This document shows positions 27,601 through 35,570 of a stretch of 64,000 nt of DNA, in pieces. The notes below the pieces were generated by a model, which made no database searches, was not told the DNA's origin, and saw nothing but the letters and a program-made list of their open reading frames with translations. Numbering within the stretch: position 1 is the first letter of the stretch; every line of letters starts with the position of its first letter. The position numbers and the translations under genes were made by a program. Origin of the DNA: Niallia circulans (GTDB lineage Bacteria > Bacillota > Bacilli > Bacillales > Cytobacillaceae); the NCBI RefSeq assembly GCF_003726095.1, contig NZ_CP026031.1:3720001-3784000 (forward strand). The letters run 5' to 3'.

Positions 27601-27971
27601 ATGCCAATATCCTGTCCATATAATAAATCTACTGTTTGATTCCCTTGTAAAGAAACTTCCCAGAACCATACGTCATGCGAGGTTACTATAAATTTAACTT
27701 CATAGGATACTCCTTCAAAGGTGCCACTCCAAATTAATGCACGCTCACCTACTGCCAGCTTACTATCCGATTGAATACCAAGTAATGGTGTCGAAAGAAT
27801 TGTCCCCTTTTTAAACACACGCAAATAGATTTGGTTTGCACTGCCATCTAATAAATTCCCTATGAGTTGGTTAACCATTATATCTTTATGACGAATCTCA
27901 TATATATCCCCGCTAGGAAGAAATGAAAATGTCGTATTATTCCCATTCAATGTAACTGTTTGCGTATTCAT
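24657..27971 (-). CDS. GH94 glycoside phosphorylase, probable 1,2-beta-oligoglucan phosphorylase
   Basis: 1104 residues, cytoplasmic. An N-terminal beta-sandwich half is followed by an (alpha/alpha)6 catalytic barrel of the GH94 type: GAAWGTRDVSQGP, GNWPQWFMFD, SHGDVIVWPLKVVGDYL and SCYGDGDWDDTLQP, whose Asp around residue 750 is the likely general acid. The length and the presence of adjacent GH3, SBP, permease and LacI genes match Listeria innocua 1,2-beta-oligoglucan phosphorylase rather than the ~800-residue cellobiose phosphorylase. The expected reaction is phosphorolysis of beta-1,2-glucooligosaccharides to alpha-glucose 1-phosphate. The family assignment is strong; linkage specificity is inferred. 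Confidence 0.85.
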   Translation of the reverse strand: MNTQTVTLNGNNTTFSFLPSGDIYEIRHKDIMVNQLIGNLLDGSANQIYLRVFKKGTILSTPLLGIQSDSKLAVGERALIWSGTFEGVSYEVKFIVTSHDVWFWEVSLQGNQTVDLLYGQDIGIAAKGAVQSNEAYVSQYIDHYIDTQHGYTICSRQNQPQDGKFPYLQQGCLQKTIGFSTDGYQFFGMSYKETNIPEALQRESLSTEVYQYEMAYAALQTDKRNVQEKQSVVFYGSILENHPTAVEKPFFTTQQIEEIWVEANKLEQVTKPVNKMTRIVNQVIKTESLTPEEIDELFGIQLEKEIVDQKLLSFFTDNQHHVVLKEKEVQMERPHGHILLSGTDLVVDKPVMATTVYMYGIFNSQIVLGNTSMNKMMSNNRNSLNIMKKSGQRIYMKINNQWQLLAMPSAFEMGFNVAKWYYKLADDLIIVTNYTSVEDHEIKLSIESKRGKKYDFVISNHILMNDGEDSVPFKWEQSNQVITFNGTPSSTVDQGYPELTYHIHVEQPFTLKDETVFVSLKEGSDFPLVMLELLQEHTVNLTIQGNLHRGNYQHHQKSEGIETESYERYLDGLLNGFQMKHENPLIQEEVERMNLLSRWYSHNMLVHYLSPHGLEQYGGAAWGTRDVSQGPVEYFFAVNRPEIVREILKKVYANQFENDGNWPQWFMFDRFEKIKADESHGDVIVWPLKVVGDYLTFTGDTSILAESIPFTNRDTFAKTEEFYPLMEHVKKQIHYIETNFLPNTFLSCYGDGDWDDTLQPYDSRLKKNMASSWTVALTYQTIRNLARALESYDNLYAAYLFDLAKNIKADFNRFILSTDTIPGFVYMEDSDHVELMIHPDDEKTNIQYRLLPMTRSMIAELITPEIAEHHYQIIKENLYFPDGVRLMNRPASYKGGVSTNFKRAEQAANFGREIGLQYVHAHIRFTEAMAKLGKAEETWKGLNTINPIGLKDRVENAAIRQSNVYFSSSDGDFKTRYEAQENFGKLKNGGVPVKGGWRIYSSGPGIYINQLISNVLGIRQTAAEVIIDPVLPQSLNGLTVTFQLLDKPVEIKYTLGSKDKKAIFNGNVLENRLEDNLYRQGGICLNKEAMKKVLQQENILEVYC

Positions 27972-27981
27972 ATCTTCATAC

Positions 27982-30141
27982 CTATCCTCTTATCTTTTTT
28001 AATTCAAAACTTTTTGATTGAAGTTCTATGCTATTTGGACCAACCATTACTTCAAAATCGCCGTCATCACTTAAAAATTGCATATTTCTATGAGTATATC
28101 GAAGCTGCTCTTCGGAAATTTTAAAGGTAACCACTTGCTTTTCTCCATTTTTTAACTGAACTTGCTTAAAGTCCTTTAATTCCTTAACAGGACGCACAAC
28201 CTCTCCAACTAGATCACGTATATAAAGCTGGACCGTTTCTGTGACAGGATAAACTCCTCTATTCTCCACTTCCACCGTAATTGTCACTGCTTCATTCTCC
28301 GATATGGTCTCTTTATCTAATTGCAAATTACTGTAAACAACCTCGCTGTAGCTTAATCCATAGCCAAATGGATAACGTGCATAATTTGAAACATCCAAGT
28401 ATTTAGAAACATATTTTTCGTCCGGATTCTCTTCATAAGGACGACCTGTATTATCTCCATTGTAGTAAACTGGCACTTGCCCCACATTTTCAGGAAAACT
28501 CATGCTTAAACGCCCACTTGGGTTTACATCTCCATATAAAATGTCACTTAGCGCATTTCCACCTTCTGTCCCAGGGAACCACGCTTCTACAATGGCAGCC
28601 GCTCCATCTAGCTCACTAATATCTAATGGTCGGCCATTATACAGCGTAACGATTATCGGTTTACCTGTATTCTTTAATTGCTTAAAAAGCTTTATCTGTT
28701 CTTTTGGCAAGCAAATATCACTTCGGCTGGCCGCCTCTCCACTCATCCATTCTTGTTCCCCTAAAGCTAATACAACGACTTCTGCATGACTCGCTGCTTT
28801 TAGTGCACTTGAAATCATGTCTTCTGATAGTTCAAAGTAATCGCAAGGTACTTCTGCTGAGAGAATATTAGCAGATTTCTCCTGCATCCCTTCAAGTAAT
28901 GACACAGCTTCATCCATTTTCCCTTGCCATGACCAAGCTCCTAAAATATCCTGTGAATCTGCTCCTGGTCCGACAACTGCTACTTTTTGATCAGCAGATA
29001 ACGGCAAGACACCATTGTTTTCTAGCAATACAATTGATTTTGCTGCTATTTCTCTGGATGCATTTCGATGAGATTGTGACAGTATTACTTCTTTTTCCCG
29101 ATCTGCATCTGCTCCACGATGAGGATTTTCAAATAACCCTAAATCATTTTTCAATTCTAAAATTCTTAGCACGGCTTCGTTTAAAAGTTTTTCGTCTACT
29201 ACTTCTTCCTCTACTAACTCCTTTAAATAGTGAGCATAACAAGTGGTCATCATCTCAATATCTACTCCTGCCTTTATGGCAAGCTCCGCAGCTTTTTTTT
29301 CATTTCCAGCTACTCCATGAGCAATCAATTCCTTCACTGCTCCCCAATCAGATATTACTACTCCATCAAAACCAAACTGGTCCCTTAATATTTTTCTAAA
29401 AAGCCACTCATTCCCAGTTGCAGGAATCCCGTCAACTGTATTAAAGGAGGTCATTACTAATTTAGCACCTGCATCAATAGCAGCTTTGTAACTCGGCAAA
29501 TAACTTTCCCTTAGTTGCCGTTCAGACATATCAACCGTATTATAGTCTCTTCCTCCCAACGGAGCACCATATGCAGCAAAATGCTTTACACAGGCCGCCA
29601 GTCGTTCTGTATCGCTTTTCAAGTCTTCTCCTTGATAGCCACGCACTAACGCTTTAGCAAATTCACCATTTAAATGAGCATCTTCTCCTGTTGATTCCAT
29701 CACTCTCCCCCATCTAGGGTCGCGCACTAAGTCAACCATCGGTGAAAAGGTTACATGTAAACCAGATACACTAGCTTCTAATGCAGAAATTCGCGCCATT
29801 TTTTCAGCAGCTTCTAAACTCCAGGAACTCCCTAAACCTAAAGGAATGGGGAAAATCGTTCGAAATCCATGGATAATGTCAGCCATCATTAAGGTTGGAA
29901 TTCCTAAACGATGCTTTTTCATATATTCCTTTTGGATACGAATAGCTTCTTCAGCTCCCGATAAACCTAATGTAGAGCCAGCTTGTTTGATATTTTCTTC
30001 TGTTAACCCTAAATCAGTTAAAGGTCCTGTCATTTCTTCACTTTTTTTTGTATAAAAATCGGCGGAAAGCTGTAGAAGCTGATCTACTTTTTCCTCTACT
30101 GTCATTTCATCCACTAATTTAACTAAATCTTCATGTCTCAT
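27982..30141 (-). CDS. GH3 beta-glucosidase (probable sophorose/beta-1,2-glucooligosaccharide type)
   Basis: 719 residues without a signal peptide. A GH3 N-terminal barrel has the nucleophile Asp265 in VVISDWGAVK and substrate-binding KHFAAYG. The C-terminal sandwich carries GEQEWMSGEAASR (acid/base Glu region) and a fibronectin-III-like end (VTITVEVENRG...VQLYIRD). The length matches Listeria Lin1840, a beta-glucosidase that prefers sophorose. AAGGAG precedes the ATG; it is 10 bp from GH94 and 11 bp from the permease gene. It probably finishes off the short beta-1,2 products that the phosphorylase leaves. Confidence 0.9.
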   Translation of the reverse strand: MRHEDLVKLVDEMTVEEKVDQLLQLSADFYTKKSEEMTGPLTDLGLTEENIKQAGSTLGLSGAEEAIRIQKEYMKKHRLGIPTLMMADIIHGFRTIFPIPLGLGSSWSLEAAEKMARISALEASVSGLHVTFSPMVDLVRDPRWGRVMESTGEDAHLNGEFAKALVRGYQGEDLKSDTERLAACVKHFAAYGAPLGGRDYNTVDMSERQLRESYLPSYKAAIDAGAKLVMTSFNTVDGIPATGNEWLFRKILRDQFGFDGVVISDWGAVKELIAHGVAGNEKKAAELAIKAGVDIEMMTTCYAHYLKELVEEEVVDEKLLNEAVLRILELKNDLGLFENPHRGADADREKEVILSQSHRNASREIAAKSIVLLENNGVLPLSADQKVAVVGPGADSQDILGAWSWQGKMDEAVSLLEGMQEKSANILSAEVPCDYFELSEDMISSALKAASHAEVVVLALGEQEWMSGEAASRSDICLPKEQIKLFKQLKNTGKPIIVTLYNGRPLDISELDGAAAIVEAWFPGTEGGNALSDILYGDVNPSGRLSMSFPENVGQVPVYYNGDNTGRPYEENPDEKYVSKYLDVSNYARYPFGYGLSYSEVVYSNLQLDKETISENEAVTITVEVENRGVYPVTETVQLYIRDLVGEVVRPVKELKDFKQVQLKNGEKQVVTFKISEEQLRYTHRNMQFLSDDGDFEVMVGPNSIELQSKSFELKKIRG

Positions 30142-30152
30142 TTACATGCTCC

Positions 30153-30983
30153 TTACTTCAATCCTGATACATTGAATCCTTGCAGGATGTATTTTTGGAA
30201 TATCATGAATACAATAATGATTGGAATAATCATAAAGGTAGAACCAGCCATCTGCAGAGCATAATTGCTTGCATATTGTCCTTTTAAAAGCTGTAGACCA
30301 ACAGATAATGTATAATACTTTTCATCATTTGCCATAATTAGCGGCCATAAGAAGGAATTCCACGCACCGATAAAGGTCAATATTCCTTGAACAGCTATAA
30401 CCGGGCGTGAAACAGGCATAATTATTTTCCAAAATATTTTCCATTCACTCGCACCATCTAATCGAGCCGCTTCTAATAATTCGTTCGATATAGTAGACAT
30501 AAACTGACGGAATAGGAAAATGGCGAAAGCCCCCACTAGACCCGGAAGAACAATCCCTGCCATTGTATTTGTTAAGCCCATGGCGTTTAAAATCAAATAA
30601 ACTGGAATCATCGTGACTTGCCCAGGTATCATCATTGTCGCAAGCACTAAATAAAAGAGTATATTTTTCCCCTTGAAGTTATATTTTGCAAATCCATATC
30701 CTGCCATCGCGTTCAAAATTAGTCCGCCAAATGAGCATAGGACGATAATTAATGTATTTTTTAAATACACTGCAAAGTTAAACGCTAAAAACAATTCTTT
30801 AAAATTAGCAAAGGTGATCTCCTGCGGCCAAATAGTTGGAGGAAACTGCATAATTTCCGCATCCGTTTTCAGGGAAGAAAGCAGCATCCAAATAAATGGT
30901 AAGACCATAAAGAATCCGCCAACAGTAAGAATAATTCCAACAATCCATTTTGAAGTTCTCATTTGCTTTTGAGATGTATGCAT
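30153..30983 (-). CDS. Sugar ABC transporter permease (MalG type)
   Basis: 276 residues with six membrane helices. The EAA loop EAARLDGASEWKIFWKIIMPVSRP contacts the ATPase, and the C-terminal FQKYILQGFNVSGLK ending is typical of MalG-type permeases. AGGAGG precedes the ATG. It pairs with the MalF-type permease 12 bp upstream. No ATPase gene is in the operon, so it probably uses a shared ATPase (MsmX type) encoded elsewhere. Confidence 0.93.
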   Translation of the reverse strand: MHTSQKQMRTSKWIVGIILTVGGFFMVLPFIWMLLSSLKTDAEIMQFPPTIWPQEITFANFKELFLAFNFAVYLKNTLIIVLCSFGGLILNAMAGYGFAKYNFKGKNILFYLVLATMMIPGQVTMIPVYLILNAMGLTNTMAGIVLPGLVGAFAIFLFRQFMSTISNELLEAARLDGASEWKIFWKIIMPVSRPVIAVQGILTFIGAWNSFLWPLIMANDEKYYTLSVGLQLLKGQYASNYALQMAGSTFMIIPIIIVFMIFQKYILQGFNVSGLK

Positions 30984-30995
30984 AGCTATTTCCTC

Positions 30996-31889
30996 CTATA
31001 ATGATTCTTCATCACTCTTACGCTGAATGCGGAATTGAATCAAGGTAACGATAATAATCGCAATAAATAAAATAAATGACCCTGCCGCTGCATAACCAAA
31101 CTTACTAAATTGGAACCCGTTCCGGTAAATAAATAACGCAACAGAAGTAGTACTATCTAAAGGCCCGCCATTGGTCATAATAAACGGTTCTTCGAAAAAC
31201 TGGAGCCAGCCAATCATCGTCGTAATCGTTACAAAGAAAGTTGCAAACTTAAGCATGGGTATCGTAATTTGAAATAATTGTTGACGTCGATTAGCGCCAT
31301 CTAATGAGGCAGCCTCATAATATTCTTTCGGTATACCTTGAAGAGCCGCTAAAAAAATAATCATATTCGTACCAATCGCTCGCCATAAAGCAAGAATAAT
31401 TAATGACACTTTCGCCATTGTCGGATCTTGCAGCCACGGTACTGGAGAAACATTGATAAGAGACAGTAAATAGTTTAAAAATCCAAAACTCGGATTATAA
31501 AGATAACTCCACACAACTGCTACGGCAACCACATTTGTGATCGATGGCGTGTAAAAAATCAACCGAAAAAATTGAAAGATTTTATTTTCCCCGAAGTTAA
31601 TCATAACCGCGATTCCTAAGGAACAAGCGATAACTAAAGGCACACCAATCACTACATAAAACAAGGTATTTCCAATTGATTTGAGGAAAACAGGATCTGT
31701 TAAAATTTCTTTGTAATTACTTAATCCCACAAAATTGATCTGTGACCAATCAGCTAGTCCAACTAAGCTGATATCTGTAAAACTAATAAAAAAAGCTACA
31801 ACAATGGGAATTAAGGAAAACAACATTAGTAAGAGCAATGCAGGAGAAATGAATAAATATGGGGCTCTTTTACTAGTAAAGTTTCTCAA
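30996..31889 (-). CDS. Sugar ABC transporter permease (MalF type)
   Basis: 297 residues with six helices and the EAA-loop EAASLDGANRRQQLFQITIPML. The start is a TTG at 31889 preceded by AAGGAAG. It lies 150 bp after the binding-protein gene, beyond a structured spacer. The wide gap in an otherwise tight operon suggests a step-down in expression from binding protein to permease. Confidence 0.92.
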   Translation of the reverse strand: MRNFTSKRAPYLFISPALLLLMLFSLIPIVVAFFISFTDISLVGLADWSQINFVGLSNYKEILTDPVFLKSIGNTLFYVVIGVPLVIACSLGIAVMINFGENKIFQFFRLIFYTPSITNVVAVAVVWSYLYNPSFGFLNYLLSLINVSPVPWLQDPTMAKVSLIILALWRAIGTNMIIFLAALQGIPKEYYEAASLDGANRRQQLFQITIPMLKFATFFVTITTMIGWLQFFEEPFIMTNGGPLDSTTSVALFIYRNGFQFSKFGYAAAGSFILFIAIIIVTLIQFRIQRKSDEESL

Positions 31890-31916
31890 TTTTAAAGCAC
31901 TTCCTTTACTTTAAAT

Positions 31917-32036
31917 AGAAAGGAGCATCTCTTTAGAGAAAGATTTCTTTTAACACATTCAGATTAGGAAACAGATTTTTCTAATCGAACCCGTTTATTC
32001 AGATAACTTCCGCTAATGTTTGAGATACTCCTTTCT
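31917..32036 (-). promoter_or_regulatory. Structured spacer between binding-protein and permease genes
   Basis: AGAAAGGAGCATCTC (31917-31931) and GAGATACTCCTTTCT (32022-32036) form a 15-bp stem with one G-U pair on the minus strand around about 90 nt. A second hairpin (GATTAG...CTAATC) lies inside. Such stems after a binding-protein gene often protect its mRNA and reduce downstream expression. Only a weak T-run follows, so full termination is unlikely. Confidence 0.6.
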
Positions 32037-32042
32037 GCTCAT

Positions 32043-33290
32043 TTATTTACTTAAAACCTTTTCTGTTTCTGCATTAAAAGCATCCATCTCTGCCTGTACA
32101 TCTGCTCCACCCAAATAAATTTTCTCAAAATGCTTCAAGTAGTTTTGAGCGATTTCTTCAAATTCAGGAATTAATGGCATTGGATGAGAGTTTTCCATTT
32201 GCTCTCCAAATACTTCATATAATGGATCTCCGGCTAGCTTTTCATCCTTCCACGCTTCTTTTACTGTTGGCATGGCATTCGTTAATTCTAACCACTTTAA
32301 TTGGTTTTCCTTGCTCACCATAAAATCAATAAATTGTGCCGCTTGATCTTTTTTCTTTGAATGTTCAAATATCGTTAAATTCGATCCACCAAGACTTGAA
32401 TCATTATTATCTTTTCCAGCAGGAAGAACGGCGGTTGCCCATTTGCCTTCGATATCAGGCACTGTATCATTAACTGTTTTCACCATCCACGGACCACTAA
32501 TAAACATTGGTACAATAGCATCTCCTGAGAACGTTTGCGAAACATCCATTCCTAAGTCTTGTTTAGGAGCATACCCTTTTTGAATCATATCATTTAAAAA
32601 CGTCACTGCTTCTACAAACGGCGCTTGGTTAAATTGCGCTTCTTCCTTGTCTGACAGCAATTCAGAACCGTTTTGTCGAGCAAACATGAAACCAAGTGTT
32701 TGTTCCTTCGAATCGACATTTAAGCCATACATATTATCTCCTCGTTCTGATAGCTTCTTCGCTGCGTCTTCAAGCTCTTCCCATGTTTTAGGTGCCTCTT
32801 TATATCCAACGGATTCTAAAATATCGGTCCGATAGAACAAAACTCTCGTTTCCGCTGCCCACGGTATCCCGTAATACTTATCATCAAACTTGGTTGTTTC
32901 TACTGAACCTTCGAAAAAGTTTTCTGGCTTTAAATGATCATTTTTATCAATAAATGGCCCCATATCTGCCAATGCACCAGCAGCTTGAAACTCCGGCATC
33001 CAAGTAGTACCCATTTGAAGAACATCAGGACCTTCCTTCGAAGCTACGGCTGTCAGTAATTTATCATGAGCACTAGCCCAGGGGATTGCTTGGATTTTCA
33101 CTTCAATGCCTGTTTCTTTCGTAAATTCCTCTGCCATTTTAGGGAGCTGCTTCACTTCATCGCCCATTCCCCAAACAGTTAGTACTTCTGAGTCACTAGC
33201 ATCATTTTTACTATCAGAACATCCCGCCATTAATCCTACTGCAAGTAATGCTGTGGTTCCTAGCAATGCAAATTTCTTTTTGAAATTCAT
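32043..33290 (-). CDS. Sugar-binding lipoprotein of the beta-1,2-glucooligosaccharide ABC transporter
   Basis: About 415 residues from the ATG at 33290, with GGAGG 8 bp upstream. The signal peptide ends in the lipobox LMAGC, so it is a membrane-anchored solute-binding protein. It has the family 1 (SBP_bac_1) layout: LTVWGMGDEVKQLPKMAEEF at the start, GPDVLQMGTTWMPEF, YGIPWAAETRVLFYR and a C-terminal GGSNLTIFEHS. It is the first gene of the operon, consistent with the need for excess binding protein. By position it corresponds to the sophorooligosaccharide-binding protein of Listeria. Confidence 0.9.
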   Translation of the reverse strand: MNFKKKFALLGTTALLAVGLMAGCSDSKNDASDSEVLTVWGMGDEVKQLPKMAEEFTKETGIEVKIQAIPWASAHDKLLTAVASKEGPDVLQMGTTWMPEFQAAGALADMGPFIDKNDHLKPENFFEGSVETTKFDDKYYGIPWAAETRVLFYRTDILESVGYKEAPKTWEELEDAAKKLSERGDNMYGLNVDSKEQTLGFMFARQNGSELLSDKEEAQFNQAPFVEAVTFLNDMIQKGYAPKQDLGMDVSQTFSGDAIVPMFISGPWMVKTVNDTVPDIEGKWATAVLPAGKDNNDSSLGGSNLTIFEHSKKKDQAAQFIDFMVSKENQLKWLELTNAMPTVKEAWKDEKLAGDPLYEVFGEQMENSHPMPLIPEFEEIAQNYLKHFEKIYLGGADVQAEMDAFNAETEKVLSK

Positions 33291-33323
33291 TCTTGTTTCC
33301 TCCATTTTTAGATGAATTTTATA

Positions 33324-33333
33324 GAAACGTTTC
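33324..33333. promoter_or_regulatory. Operator O1, probable LacI-family site
   Basis: The perfect palindrome GAAACGTTTC lies about 10 bp downstream of the -10 box, covering the expected transcription start region. An identical copy is at 33408-33417. Confidence 0.75.
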
Positions 33334-33343
33334 GATATAAGTT

Positions 33344-33372
33344 AGTATATATCACTGAATATCAACTTGCAA
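33344..33372 (-). promoter_or_regulatory. Promoter of the beta-1,2-glucan operon
   Basis: On the minus strand TTGCAA (33367-33372) and TATACT (33344-33349) are 17 bp apart, about 55 bp before the binding-protein start. The -35 box overlaps a cre site. Confidence 0.75.
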
Positions 33373-33381
33373 GCGTTTTCT
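33367..33381 (+). promoter_or_regulatory. cre site over the -35 box of the beta-1,2-glucan operon
   Basis: T plus TGCAAGCGTTTTCT matches WTGNAANCGNWNNCW at all fixed positions. Its location on the -35 predicts direct CcpA repression. Confidence 0.8.
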
Positions 33382-33407
33382 AACTATTTCATTTAGTATT
33401 ATTAGTA

Positions 33408-33417
33408 GAAACGTTTC
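33408..33417. promoter_or_regulatory. Operator O2, probable LacI-family site
   Basis: The palindrome GAAACGTTTC is repeated exactly, centre-to-centre 84 bp from O1. That spacing is eight turns of B-DNA, compatible with looping by a tetramer or bridging dimers. Confidence 0.7.
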
Positions 33418-33427
33418 ACAAAACACA

Positions 33428-33513
33428 ATGAAAAAACCCAACAAAGTTTTAAAGAGTTACGTAATATCAATGGTTTTCCTAGATATACTTTCCTCTCTTA
33501 TCTTTGTTGGGTT
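33428..33513 (-). terminator. Terminator of the pyruvyltransferase-like gene
   Basis: A perfect 12-bp stem (AACCCAACAAAG 33435-33446 with CTTTGTTGGGTT 33502-33513) is followed by a T-run on the minus strand. The loop is unusually long, about 55 nt. Confidence 0.65.
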
Positions 33514-33532
33514 AGCACAAATTCAAAGAAAT

Positions 33533-34567
33533 TTATCCTTTAAAAAAATCTTTTAGTACTTGGAAATCTTCTTTTACATCAATCTTATTCGGCTCTGCCT
33601 TTTGCAATCTTTCCACGATAGCTGGTATGTCATTTAACTCTTTGTTATCTGTATATTCAATAAAGGATAACTCATGTAGCCAATCATTATAAGAATGCTT
33701 TGCTTTTCCATAGCTATTTCCGAACACTAGACAAGGTGTTTTAGTGATAATGGAAAAGATCATAGCATGCAAACGATCTGTAATAATTAATTTTTTGGAG
33801 CCAATTTTATCAAGCGTTTTTAAGAAGTACTTTTCACGGTCCGCATAATCAATCACATCAACCTCTGATAAAACCGTATCTGTCCGCTCTACAGACTCCG
33901 TTTTTCCAAATAAGTCCATTAAGTCAGAAACAAAGCTTTCTTCTGTCACCTTCTCCTTATCTGCTCTTAGAACAAATAGAACACCATCACGTTCCAGCTC
34001 CCTTGGCTCAATAGACAGAGATAATACCATATCTGGAGTGTAAATAACATTTGCCTGGAATGTTTCTTTTAAAATATCTAAAGTTTGATTCTCTCTTGCT
34101 ACTAAAGTTAGATTAGGATTTTGATTGTATGCTTCTTGGCTTTTCCGCTTCTCTTCTCTACCTTGCTCTGTATCCTCAAAAAAAGCAGATTGTGGAAAAA
34201 CAATTGTTTTGTAGTCTTTAAAGGATGAAACTACTTTTCTACGATCTTCCTCAATATCTACATATAAACTTCCTAAATTTCCTCCGCCTGTAAAACAAAC
34301 AATATCATCTTTGTTAATAATCTTCTTAACTAGCTCTATTCCTTCTTCTGTTGCATAGTCCATAATTTCAATATATTCATAGTAAGGAAAACAATTTTTA
34401 ATAAACTTTTCCTCTGCATAGGCAATGGCTTGATCTCCAATATTCGTATAACTTGGCGATCCAAATAGGAATACTTTTCTCTTGTTATTAAACAATGCTT
34501 CCTTATCTACATTAGGAGCAATCCCTTTTACCATATTCAATTCTTCTTTTCTTGCTTGATTTAACAT
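33533..34567 (-). CDS. Polysaccharide pyruvyl transferase family protein
   Basis: 344 residues. PF04230-type features: KVFLFGSPSYTNIGDQAIAYAEEKF near the N-terminus, CFTGGGNLGSLY, TLVARENQT, and SKKLIITDRLHAMIFSIITKTPCLVFGNSYGKAKHSY, which carries the family's conserved Asp-Arg-Leu-His. The length matches the general-stress protein YxaB of B. subtilis more closely than EpsI or EpsO. Family members add pyruvate ketals to cell-wall or capsular sugars; no glycan gene cluster lies around it, so the acceptor is unknown. AAGGAGG precedes the ATG. Confidence 0.87.
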   Translation of the reverse strand: MLNQARKEELNMVKGIAPNVDKEALFNNKRKVFLFGSPSYTNIGDQAIAYAEEKFIKNCFPYYEYIEIMDYATEEGIELVKKIINKDDIVCFTGGGNLGSLYVDIEEDRRKVVSSFKDYKTIVFPQSAFFEDTEQGREEKRKSQEAYNQNPNLTLVARENQTLDILKETFQANVIYTPDMVLSLSIEPRELERDGVLFVLRADKEKVTEESFVSDLMDLFGKTESVERTDTVLSEVDVIDYADREKYFLKTLDKIGSKKLIITDRLHAMIFSIITKTPCLVFGNSYGKAKHSYNDWLHELSFIEYTDNKELNDIPAIVERLQKAEPNKIDVKEDFQVLKDFFKG

Positions 34568-34663
34568 GACTGTATTCCTCCTTCTTACTTCGATAGAACT
34601 TGTGGTTAATTGTCATGTACCCAAAACAAGCTATAAGTATTCCAAAAACGGTAACTTTCTCCC

Positions 34664-35125
34664 TTACTTTCTTTGCTTCCATATCATTAAAATTGATTTG
34701 CCATCATTCGGAGAATCTTCTCCATAATCAAAAGGAAGCACGGCAAAAAAAATAAAATAAAAGGAAAAATAAACAAATTGATAGAGAAATGAGCTTTTTG
34801 GTAGAACTTCCTGAATGATTAAAGAATTAACGACTAGAATCGACAATAAGTTAAATAATATGCCTCCCCCATGAATCAATGTCTGCTGCCATCTTTTTTT
34901 CTTCTCTATCCCTTTATAATGACAGGCCGCATCTACAAAATAAAGGACATGAATATGCATACACCCTATAGAAAACAGTCTTTTTCCCCTGCCAATCGTT
35001 AAATCGCCCTTCAACCCAAATATCCATACAAAGAGTTGATGCCCAGCAGCATGAATTAAATTAACAATAGGCAAAACGACGAAAAAGGCCCATGCAAATT
35101 TGTCGAGATCACTTAGAGTAAACAT
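34664..35125 (-). CDS. M50-like (site-2 protease fold) membrane protein lacking the catalytic Glu
   Basis: About 153 residues with four hydrophobic segments. An N-terminal helix ends in LIHAAGHQLF, where M50 metalloproteases have HExxH: both His are present but the Glu is Ala. Further on comes LIHGGGILFNLLSI, and near the C-terminus FDYGEDSPNDGKSI, which recalls the family's NPxDG motif. With the general base replaced it is probably not a classical protease. I prefer the ATG at 35125, 6 bp after AAGGAGG. It is the same strand as the pyruvyltransferase gene, 96 bp upstream. The fold assignment is an inference from these motifs. Confidence 0.65.
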   Translation of the reverse strand: MFTLSDLDKFAWAFFVVLPIVNLIHAAGHQLFVWIFGLKGDLTIGRGKRLFSIGCMHIHVLYFVDAACHYKGIEKKKRWQQTLIHGGGILFNLLSILVVNSLIIQEVLPKSSFLYQFVYFSFYFIFFAVLPFDYGEDSPNDGKSILMIWKQRK

Positions 35126-35131
35126 CTTCAT

Positions 35132-35570
35132 CCTCCTTCTCTCACCTTTTAAGATGGGCAGTTTCAGTTACTAGTTTTCTTATAGAATTTGGATATATGT
35201 AAGATACCTCTTTCGCATTGGAACCAATCCCTTATTCGAGATTTGATAGATATTGGTAATATTTATATACAATTATTTTGGTAGATAGTTGATTTCGAAG
35301 GGAGAGTCTCTGGATAATTACCCCTTTCTCGAACAGCTGCTCGAATGACTGCGATGGGGTGTAGTCATTGTACTGCTGGAACCTGCTCTGATTGTTTGAA
35401 TGATCTGTATGCTATGCAAATATAGAAACCTATATTATTTTGTGGTATCCAGTTATCTATAAACGGGATGGTATACATAAAAAAGAAATATATATAACGG
35501 AGAGGAAATTAAAAAGCCTAAACACTTAAAATGATACAATAAAGACAACGACAAGAAGGAGTTGATTTAT
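35132..35570. other. Intergenic stretch between divergent genes
   Basis: About 440 bp without a credible gene. It must hold the promoters of the leftward M50-like gene and the rightward ADP-ribosylglycohydrolase gene. A 7-bp inverted repeat (AATGACT/AGTCATT near 35345-35371) is visible but has no T-run. Confidence 0.35.
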
